Positions 11,734-15,817 of a stretch of 15,817 nt of DNA are shown piece by piece. Both the position numbers and the translations under genes were made by a program. How positions within the stretch are numbered: the stretch's first letter is position 1; the number at the start of each line of letters is the position of its first letter. The stretch is taken from NCBI GenBank assembly GCA_018817995.1, contig JAHISW010000059.1, positions 1 through 15,817 on the forward strand, given 5' to 3'. The notes below the pieces were generated by a model. That model saw nothing but the letters and a program-made list of their open reading frames with translations. It had not been told where the DNA came from and ran no database searches. The DNA is from Patescibacteria group bacterium. GTDB lineage: Bacteria; Patescibacteriota; Minisyncoccia; JAHISW01; Tagabacteraceae.

Positions 11734-12537
11734 ATGGCTACAGACAAAAAGACAATTAAATCTTACGACGACTATGCTCTCAAATGGCAGAAGAGAAAAC
11801 GAAGTGGCAAAAATATTGCTCACAAGTTTCTTGAAAAGCCAGCGATGTACAAAAAACTTCCTGATTTGAAAGGAAAATCTGTTTTATGTGTTGGTTGCGG
11901 AACTGGCGAAGAGTGCGAGCATTTAAAATCTCTCGACGTAGAAAAGATTGTCGGCGTTGATATTTCAAAAGGTCTTATCGAACTTGCGAAAAAGAGCTAC
12001 CCCGATCTGGAATTTTTTGTAATGGATATGGAGAACCTGGATTTTCCAAAAAATTCTTTTGATCTAGTTTATTCAAGTCTAACGATGCATTACGTCGAGG
12101 ACTGGACAAAAACCCTCAAGAGTATTCACGAAGTTTTGGAAGACGACGGGGTGTTCCTTTTTTCCACCCATCATCCCGTAAAATGGGGTGCTAAAACAAA
12201 TCGTTCGGAAGAAAAAGGTTCTTTTCTGATGGGATACGAGAAATATAAAGATGGAAGGTGTGAAGTTTTCGGTGATTATCTTAACACCAGAAAAATTGAT
12301 GATATTTGGTTCAATGAATTTAATGTAACCTACTATCACCGTTCCTTATCCGAAATTATTGGCGATATTCTAAAAAGTGGATTTAGGATTACTGATTTTA
12401 TTGAACCAAAACCACTAGTGGAGGTTTCAAAAGAGAACGAGAATTTTTACAAAATTCACGACAAGATCCCTCTTTTTATGATTTTTGAATTGAAGAAAGA
12501 ATCTAGTTGCCAAAGAAAAACTTGTCGCCGCTTTTAG
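11734..12537 (+). CDS. Class I SAM-dependent methyltransferase
   Basis: The protein (267 residues) has a Rossmann-type methyltransferase domain: motif I VLCVGCGTGEE (50-60), the acidic end of strand 2 in GVDIS (D76), VMDMENLDF after strand 3, and SFDLVYSSLTMHYV with EVLEDDGVFLFST as motifs IV and V. This is the Methyltransf_11 type, acting on small molecules or, less often, proteins; the substrate is unknown. After the last strand (MIFELKK) come about 13 basic, Cys-containing residues (CQRKTCRRF at the end), and the TAG stop falls in a CCGC-GCGG palindrome, so the original C-terminus was probably changed by a palindromic insertion. It starts 2 nt after an HTH gene fragment. No Shine-Dalgarno is present. 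Confidence 0.85.
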   Translation: MATDKKTIKSYDDYALKWQKRKRSGKNIAHKFLEKPAMYKKLPDLKGKSVLCVGCGTGEECEHLKSLDVEKIVGVDISKGLIELAKKSYPDLEFFVMDMENLDFPKNSFDLVYSSLTMHYVEDWTKTLKSIHEVLEDDGVFLFSTHHPVKWGAKTNRSEEKGSFLMGYEKYKDGRCEVFGDYLNTRKIDDIWFNEFNVTYYHRSLSEIIGDILKSGFRITDFIEPKPLVEVSKENENFYKIHDKIPLFMIFELKKESSCQRKTCRRF

Positions 12538-12551
12538 CGGGACCCCGCCTT
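12528..12551. repeat. GC-rich palindromes at the methyltransferase 3' end
   Basis: CCGC-TTTTA-GCGG (12528-12540) overlaps GCGGG-AC-CCCGC (12537-12548). Together they form a GC-rich block at the end of an AT-rich gene, and the gene's stop codon lies in the first loop. Similar to 6669-6683 in composition. Confidence 0.55.
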
Positions 12552-12591
12552 CTAAAATTTTAAATATGTGGCGGGAAAATTGTTAGCATTG

Positions 12592-12625
12592 TGGCGGTTC
12601 GGATATTTTCAAATACACACCGCCA
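12592..12625. repeat. 7-bp inverted repeat in the intergenic region
   Basis: TGGCGGT (12592-12598) and ACCGCCA (12619-12625) are perfect reverse complements separated by 20 nt. A further GTGGCGG at 12569-12575 repeats the left arm. It could be an operator or another palindromic repeat; no T-run follows. Confidence 0.45.
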
Positions 12626-12650
12626 GGTAAATTATCCACAACCCCTGCTA

Positions 12651-12678
12651 TTGACTTATTTCTGTCATGGATTATATT
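12651..12678 (+). promoter_or_regulatory. Promoter of the candidate small RNA
   Basis: TTGACT (12651-12656), a 16-nt spacer and TATATT (12673-12678) form a good sigma-70-type promoter. The predicted start near 12685 coincides with the first base pairs of the RNA structure downstream. Confidence 0.6.
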
Positions 12679-12683
12679 GACAA

Positions 12684-12770
12684 TGTGCTTGTGGGGCGTC
12701 AGCCCTATTCGGCTAAATCTTAAGCTGAAGGCAGGCATACAAAAACACCGCTCTTGTAAGCGGTATTTTT
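12684..12770 (+). ncRNA. Candidate structured small RNA (three-way junction plus terminator)
   Basis: The segment folds by eye into a closed three-way junction. P1 is TGTGCTTG (12684-12691) with CAGGCATA (12732-12739), 8 bp with two wobble pairs. P2 is GGGC-GTCA-GCCC (12694-12705). P3 is CGGCT-(8 nt)-AGCTG (12710-12727). A strong terminator hairpin with T5 follows. A promoter sits at the expected distance upstream. The next gene is on the other strand, so it would be a free RNA of about 85 nt rather than a leader. I do not recognise an RNA family. Confidence 0.5.
12741..12770. terminator. Bidirectional Rho-independent terminator
   Basis: ACCGCT (12747-12752) and AGCGGT (12759-12764) form a perfect stem with a 6-nt loop. 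An A5 run precedes it (12741-12745) and a T5 run follows it (12766-12770), so it can stop transcription from both sides. It serves the small RNA or methyltransferase side and the minus-strand gene ending at 12773. Confidence 0.8.
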
Positions 12771-12772
12771 GT

Positions 12773-13252
12773 TTAATCTTCTTTTAAATTACCCTTGGCT
12801 TGGGATATGAATTTTATGTTCTTATAGTGACTTGTCATCCAAGCAGGGATAACGCTCCAAAAATGTTTTTGCCCATTGCCAATCTGACGCACTATCACTT
12901 TTGTTCTGAAGTTCTGAATGATAGCAACAAAACCCCAATACTTTACTGTTGTCGTTTCCTCAACTATTTTCTTAAACCGCTTTTTCCTGACTGTTGTTAA
13001 ACTTTCATCATATTCTTGGTAAGTAGTTGAAATTTCAATAATGGTTCTTGCTTTCGGCAGGAGTTTGAATTTCGTTATCTGATTATTTTTATTCCGTTCG
13101 CGCCTTTTGCCTTTGTAAATCAGGTGGTTAAATCCTTCTGCATTAAAATGTACGAGTTCATTGTTCAAGACGGGACAACGAACAGCCCTAATTTTTTGGT
13201 AAAAGTTGTGAGTGTCTTCTCGTATTTTGTCATAATTGGAGATGTCCTGCAT
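12773..13252 (-). CDS. Conserved hypothetical, possible BECR-fold nuclease-like protein
   Basis: This 159-residue soluble protein has no clear family. The visible features are VHFNAEGFNHLIYKGKRRER (34-53), a lysine/arginine-rich central segment, KYWGFVAII (104-112) and a late block ending KHFWSVIPAW (129-138). A His early, basic residues in the middle and a HFWS(V/I)IP strand near the end recall the small BECR/PBECR RNase-like domains of phage and mobile elements, including some toxins; this is pattern resemblance only. No antitoxin-like gene lies beside it. A promoter TTGATT (13290-13285), 17-nt spacer, TACACT (13267-13262) lies 9 nt before the ATG, so the mRNA would be nearly leaderless. 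The gene ends at a bidirectional terminator. Confidence 0.65.
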   Translation of the reverse strand: MQDISNYDKIREDTHNFYQKIRAVRCPVLNNELVHFNAEGFNHLIYKGKRRERNKNNQITKFKLLPKARTIIEISTTYQEYDESLTTVRKKRFKKIVEETTTVKYWGFVAIIQNFRTKVIVRQIGNGQKHFWSVIPAWMTSHYKNIKFISQAKGNLKED

Positions 13253-13261
13253 ATAATTTGC

Positions 13262-13319
13262 AGTGTATGTTTTTTGTTGAAGAAAATCAATTGTGGTAGT
13301 GAGGTAAATTTGTTAAACT
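13262..13319. promoter_or_regulatory. Back-to-back divergent promoters with touching -35 boxes
   Basis: Minus strand: TTGATT at 13290-13285, 17 nt, TACACT at 13267-13262. Plus strand: TTGTGG at 13291-13296, 17 nt, TAAACT at 13314-13319. The two -35 boxes abut, so polymerase binding on the two sides should be mutually exclusive. The plus-strand -10 is followed by a CTGCAG site. Confidence 0.45.
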
Positions 13320-13364
13320 GCAGGTGGATAACAGAAGGTTCTTTGACATAGAAAGGAGTAGAAG

Positions 13365-13895
13365 ATGAAAAAGAAATACGCGGTTTTTAAAAGAATTGGT
13401 GTTTGTTTTTTGACCTTGTATTTTGCGGTCACGTTCGTTTGGGGCGCGGTCTGGTATATAAAAGAAAATCAGATTTTTGTTTCAGACAAAGATGCGATGT
13501 CCCCCTGCTTTCTTCCTATTAGCAAAGCGAACGATTTATATATTAGAGCTCTAAAAGAAAGACCCTCGGATGTTAGCGCTTTTTCTAGCGGTTGGAAAGT
13601 GGCGTACGTTCATGGGGTTAATTTTGATTATATAAACAAGGGATATCTCCATTTGGGCGTTGTGACGGAAGAAGGAGAACAAATGAACCTTTTGATAAGA
13701 GAGGACAAGAAAAAAATCAAAAGATTTGTTCAGAGGTTTTCGTTTTTGATTGGTGTTCCTATTGTTGCCTTTTCTAACCACATTGAAAATAAAGTGTATT
13801 CTTTTAGAGAATTGGAGATAACAGGATATTTTAGGGTGTTGGAAGAAATAAAATACTGGCCCATACGCCAATATTTTAATCTTAGAAATAAATAA
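13365..13895 (+). CDS. Hypothetical protein with one N-terminal membrane anchor
   Basis: The 176-residue protein has a basic N-terminus (MKKKYAVFKR), one membrane segment at about 11-32 and an extracytoplasmic domain of about 140 residues. The domain is rich in aromatic and basic residues and has a single Cys (C48), so no disulfide is expected. The hydrophobic segment lacks a clear cleavage site or lipobox, so it is probably an anchor. I recognise no family. AAAGGAG lies 6 nt before the ATG and fixes the start; a promoter is about 46 nt upstream. It ends directly at a strong terminator, so it is a monocistronic unit. Confidence 0.65.
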   Translation: MKKKYAVFKRIGVCFLTLYFAVTFVWGAVWYIKENQIFVSDKDAMSPCFLPISKANDLYIRALKERPSDVSAFSSGWKVAYVHGVNFDYINKGYLHLGVVTEEGEQMNLLIREDKKKIKRFVQRFSFLIGVPIVAFSNHIENKVYSFRELEITGYFRVLEEIKYWPIRQYFNLRNK

Positions 13896-13919
13896 GGACG
13901 GTTTTTGCCGTCCTTTTTT
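13894..13919 (+). terminator. Rho-independent terminator after the anchored hypothetical gene
   Basis: GGACGG (13896-13901) and CCGTCC (13908-13913), extended by A-T pairs, form a stem with loop TTTTTG, followed by six T. It starts over the stop codon and ends 3 nt before the tsaD -35 box. Confidence 0.88.
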
Positions 13920-13921
13920 AC

Positions 13922-13950
13922 TTGTTTCTGTTAAGGGTTTGATATACAAT
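13922..13950 (+). promoter_or_regulatory. tsaD promoter
   Basis: TTGTTT (13922-13927), a 17-nt spacer and TACAAT (13945-13950), with the ATG after 7 nt. The transcript is probably leaderless. Confidence 0.65.
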
Positions 13951-13957
13951 TGCCTTC

Positions 13958-15031
13958 ATGATAATACTGGCCATTGAAACATCATGCGACGAAACTGCGA
14001 TAAGTGTTTTAGAGTCAAACAAAAATAGTTGGGAGATTTTGTCTAATGTCGTTTCTTCTCAGGTTAAACTTCACGCTAAGTGGGGTGGGGTTGTTCCGTC
14101 TTTGGCAAAGCGCGAACATTTAAAAAATTTACCTATCGTTTTAAGAAAGTCGCTTCTGAAAGCTGGTATTAAAAATGCGAAAAAAGAAATTGATTTGATT
14201 GCTGTTACCCAGGGTCCGGGCTTGGAGCCGGCTCTTTGGACAGGAATTAATTTTGCTAAAGAATTGGCAGTTTTGTGGAATAAGCCACTTGTGCCAATTA
14301 ATCATATGGAAGGGCATCTCTTCTCTGTTTTCTTAAAAGAAAACAGAGAAGAGAATTTTGGATTTCCAGCAATCGTGTTGCTGGCTAGTGGCGGGCATAC
14401 CCAGTTAATTTTGGTCAAAGATTGGTTTAAGTATAAAATTTTAGGTGAAACTCGCGATGATGCTGTTGGAGAGGCATTTGATAAGGTGGCAAGGATGTTG
14501 AAGCTTGGATATCCGGGAGGACCAGTTGTGGCCAGGCTAGCGGATGAACAAAGGACCGTCCTTGGTAAAATTACCAAGGACGGTCCTTTGTTCAATAGAA
14601 TTGTTTTACCACGCCCTATGATGAATTCAAAAGATTATGATTTTTCTTTTTCGGGACTAAAAACAGCAGTGCTCTATAAACTCAGAGAATTTCCAAAATT
14701 AACGCCCGGGATTAAAAAAGAAATGTGTTATGAGTTTCAGCAAGCGGTGATTGATGTGCTTATTTCAAAAACAATGCGCGCGGCAAAAGAATACAAAGCC
14801 AAGACAGTTATCCTGGGGGGTGGAGTAGTGGCCAATAAAGAGCTTCGCAAGCAATTTCAGGAATTACCATATACTTACGATCGTGAACATGTGGTAATTT
14901 TGCCGGAAGTGAAATTTACGGGGGATAATGCCGCCATGATTGCGTTGGCCGCCTATTTCAGATACAAAAACAAAAAGCTTACGGTAAAACCGCAAGCTCT
15001 TAAAGCTGATGGCAATTTGAGAATTGCTTAG
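13958..15031 (+). CDS. tsaD: tRNA N6-adenosine threonylcarbamoyltransferase TsaD
   Basis: TsaD transfers the threonylcarbamoyl group to A37 of ANN-decoding tRNAs. The 357-residue protein shows the ASKHA-fold blocks IETSCDETA (6-14), the metal-binding H116-x3-H120 (HMEGH), SGGHTQL, GEAFDKVARMLKLGYPGGP, PRPM, DFSFSGLKTAV, GGGVVANKELR and FTGDNAAMIA. It is about 20 residues longer than E. coli TsaD as I recall it. About 12 of these lie between GYPGGP and PRPM, exactly where a 50-bp palindrome sits. A second, 38-bp palindrome codes for 120-133, directly after the metal-binding motif. Both keep the frame and leave the motifs intact. The gene has its own promoter and is convergent with mazF across 5 nt. 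Confidence 0.97.
   Translation: MIILAIETSCDETAISVLESNKNSWEILSNVVSSQVKLHAKWGGVVPSLAKREHLKNLPIVLRKSLLKAGIKNAKKEIDLIAVTQGPGLEPALWTGINFAKELAVLWNKPLVPINHMEGHLFSVFLKENREENFGFPAIVLLASGGHTQLILVKDWFKYKILGETRDDAVGEAFDKVARMLKLGYPGGPVVARLADEQRTVLGKITKDGPLFNRIVLPRPMMNSKDYDFSFSGLKTAVLYKLREFPKLTPGIKKEMCYEFQQAVIDVLISKTMRAAKEYKAKTVILGGGVVANKELRKQFQELPYTYDREHVVILPEVKFTGDNAAMIALAAYFRYKNKKLTVKPQALKADGNLRIA
14317..14354. repeat. Perfect 38-bp palindrome inside tsaD
   Basis: Two 18-nt arms (14317-14334 and 14337-14354) are exact reverse complements around a 2-nt AA centre; the left arm is TCTCTTCTCTGTTTTCTT. It codes for residues 120-133 (HLFSVFLKENREEN), starting at the second metal-binding His. Against E. coli TsaD from memory the region is only about 2 residues longer, so most of it is not a clean insertion. 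Confidence 0.9.
14545..14594. repeat. Perfect 50-bp palindrome inside tsaD
   Basis: Two 24-nt arms (14545-14568 and 14571-14594) are exact reverse complements around an AA centre; the core of the left arm is AAAGGACCGTCCTTGG. It codes for residues 196-213 (DEQRTVLGKITKDGPLFN), between GYPGGP and PRPM. This interval is about 12 residues longer than in E. coli TsaD as I recall it, consistent with an in-frame insertion of about 36 nt. Confidence 0.92.
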
Positions 15032-15036
15032 TTTGA

Positions 15037-15381
15037 CTAAGGTTTTACTATCAAAGTTAGAAGTTTTTCTTGAACTTCTAAAAGTATTTCGTCTTTTATT
15101 TTACTTACAAAAGAGACTTTTCTAGTTTGCCAATCCAGAGTTCTTATTTGATCGGCGAGAATGAACCCTCCAATTTTTGCGTTTTCAATTGGGACTTCAA
15201 AAGGATAACCTTTTCCTTGAGAAGTAATGGGGCACATTAAAGCCAATCCTGTCTTGTTGTTGTATATTTTAGGAGAAATAACCAAAGCAGGTCGTTTTCC
15301 TTTTTGTTCTCGGCCTCTTTGGGGGTTAAGGTTTATCCACAACAAATCACCCCTGTCGGGAATATATGTTTTCTTTACCAT
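15037..15381 (-). CDS. mazF: MazF/PemK-family endoribonuclease toxin
   Basis: The protein (114 residues) has the MazF fold and motifs: RGDLLWINLNPQRGREQKGKRPALVIS (10-36), with the conserved Arg of the loop and the R-P-A-L-V strand, and CPITS (50-54) with the Thr-Ser pair of the active site. MazF proteins cut single-stranded mRNA at short motifs and are held inactive by MazE. The start overlaps the mazE stop (ATGGTAA, 7 nt), showing translational coupling. Length and motifs are intact, so it is probably functional. It is convergent with tsaD; the short space holds only a 5-bp inverted repeat over the two stop codons. Confidence 0.92.
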   Translation of the reverse strand: MVKKTYIPDRGDLLWINLNPQRGREQKGKRPALVISPKIYNNKTGLALMCPITSQGKGYPFEVPIENAKIGGFILADQIRTLDWQTRKVSFVSKIKDEILLEVQEKLLTLIVKP

Positions 15382-15617
15382 ATTTCTTTGCCGTGCGCCT
15401 CGTTATTAAATTTTATTGTTTGTCGATTTTCTTTAGTAATTTTTGAAACTAGATCTTTGAGAGTATCTCTTTCTTTTTTAATTGGTCGGACAGTAAAGGT
15501 TTTATTATCTGTTAAAAATTGAACATGGCTACCTGAATGTAGACGTAATTTTTGGGAAACATCTCTGGGAATTCTCACAGCCAAGCTGTTCCCCCACATT
15601 TTTATTTTTGTAATCAT
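15375..15617 (-). CDS. mazE: MazE-like AbrB-fold antitoxin
   Basis: The 80-residue protein begins MITKIKMWGNSLAVRIP, the swapped-hairpin AbrB DNA-binding domain of MazE, and has a charged C-terminal tail expected to wrap MazF. The frame is open further upstream to 15701, but the stretch above crosses a terminator and the promoter, so I place the start at the ATG at 15617, before the conserved domain and 6 nt after the -10 box. It is coupled to mazF by a 7-nt overlap. A palindrome over the -10 box suggests autorepression by MazE or MazEF, as is usual for the family. Confidence 0.9.
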   Translation of the reverse strand: MITKIKMWGNSLAVRIPRDVSQKLRLHSGSHVQFLTDNKTFTVRPIKKERDTLKDLVSKITKENRQTIKFNNEAHGKEIW

Positions 15618-15623
15618 ATCTAC

Positions 15624-15657
15624 ATTGTATATACATGCTTGTCTTAAGTCAACAAGC
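15624..15657 (-). promoter_or_regulatory. mazEF promoter with operator-like inverted repeats
   Basis: Minus strand: TTGACT (15652-15647), a 17-nt spacer and TACAAT (15629-15624), with the ATG after 6 nt. A perfect 10-bp palindrome TGTATATACA (15626-15635) covers the -10 side, and GCTTGT/ACAAGC (15637-15642 and 15652-15657) brackets the -35 box. Both are good candidates for the MazE binding site. Confidence 0.65.
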
Positions 15658-15663
15658 AAAACA

Positions 15664-15692
15664 AAAAGCCCACCACAATTGGGTGGGCTTTT
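15664..15692. terminator. Bidirectional terminator between mazE and the edge gene
   Basis: AAAAGCCCACC (15664-15674) and GGTGGGCTTTT (15682-15692) form an 11-bp stem with a 7-nt loop. On the minus strand T5-G-T4 follows, so it should end the transcript of the gene at the window edge just before the mazEF promoter. Confidence 0.85.
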
Positions 15693-15701
15693 AAAGTTCA
15701 T

Positions 15702-15817
15702 TTAGTCGCAATTGTCTCCGGGAAACCAGCCGACTTCTGCGTCTTTTTCTTTCTTTACGCTGATACCTCTCCCAAGAAGACTGTCCCTGCGTAGATCCAT
15801 CGTTTCCTTTTCTTCAA
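15702..15817 (-). CDS. 3' end of a gene or small ORF at the window edge
   Basis: The minus-strand frame ends at TAA (15704-15702) and is open to the window edge. From an ATG at 15800 it encodes 32 residues starting MDLRRDSLLGRGISVKKEKD and ending WFPGDNCD; AAAGGAA precedes this ATG at a fair distance, so a small protein is possible. The codons upstream (E-E-K-E-T) are also plausible, so it may be the C-terminus of a longer protein cut by the edge. A strong terminator directly follows, which supports a real transcript. The family is not recognised. Confidence 0.5.
   Translation of the reverse strand, partial: EEKETMDLRRDSLLGRGISVKKEKDAEVGWFPGDNCD

Noticed and set aside
11497..11823. Minus-strand frame of 108 codons across both tRNA genes
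   Set aside because: It is antisense to two clear tRNA genes and to the methyltransferase start; such frames over tRNA pairs are a known source of spurious proteins.
12632..12640. TTATCCACA, a perfect DnaA-box match, in an intergenic region
   Set aside because: It is a single box without an AT-rich unwinding region, dnaA/dnaN neighbours or further boxes. The other match (15333-15341) is coding sequence in mazF. Not evidence for an origin.
13314..13329. GGTGGATAA near a second possible DnaA box
   Set aside because: One mismatch and isolated; it lies in a promoter region with no other origin signal.
15027..15041. CTTAG-TTTGA-CTAAG between tsaD and mazF as a terminator
   Set aside because: The 5-bp AT-rich stem is too weak and the T-run is interrupted; it may simply reflect the two stop codons.
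15618..15701. N-terminal extension of mazE to an ATG at 15701
   Set aside because: The extension crosses a terminator and the mazEF promoter and does not belong to the AbrB domain.
1..15817. CRISPR array, insertion sequence or transposase/integrase gene
   Set aside because: No regularly spaced repeats and no recombinase-like protein were found on either strand.

Overview
The window is AT-rich and gene-dense, with genes on both strands, very short spacers and many overlapping ends. The gene set suggests a Candidate Phyla Radiation (Patescibacteria, Parcubacteria-like) genome fragment, probably from a metagenome. Pointers are tRNA genes without encoded CCA, a Cys-rich anchored protein of a type I associate with CPR genomes, and a soluble NiFe hydrogenase with few accessory genes. 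The organism call is inference; no rRNA or ribosomal protein gene is present.

Layout. 1-2959: PHP-domain phosphoesterase (-), monofunctional proline dehydrogenase (+) and a GT-A glycosyltransferase (-). 2960-6750: a hydrogenase-related block with hypC, an EamA transporter and a DUF6390-like gene (+) facing a NiFe hydrogenase large-subunit gene (-). A nucleotidyltransferase/HEPN toxin-antitoxin pair (mntA-hepT) lies between the last two genes, flanked by a 16-bp direct repeat that duplicates the 3' end of the hydrogenase gene. 6821-9847 (-): mutM, a Cys-rich anchored protein and a BT1-type transporter. 9889-12537 (+): gpmI, tRNA-Glu(TTC), tRNA-Ser(CGA), a fragment of an HTH regulator and a SAM methyltransferase. 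12538-12770: palindromes and a candidate small RNA with its own promoter and terminator. 12773-13895: two divergent uncharacterised genes. 13958-15817: tsaD (+), mazEF (-) and the end of another minus-strand gene.

Main points. (1) mntA-hepT looks like a compact unit inserted at the 3' end of the hydrogenase gene; a repeat copy restores the codons for the C-terminal C-S-T-H. (2) The hydrogenase large subunit ends exactly at the His of DPCxxCxxH, so it lacks the usual C-terminal maturation peptide, and no small-subunit gene is adjacent. (3) Long perfect palindromes lie inside coding sequence: two in tsaD (38 and 50 bp, each with a 2-nt centre) and three inverted repeats in the hydrogenase gene. 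One tsaD palindrome matches an extra stretch of about 12 residues. (4) 12684-12770 folds into a three-way junction followed by a terminator, behind a good promoter. (5) Many genes have a -10 box only 6-9 nt before the start codon, which implies leaderless mRNAs. (6) None of the 20 protein genes ends in TGA.
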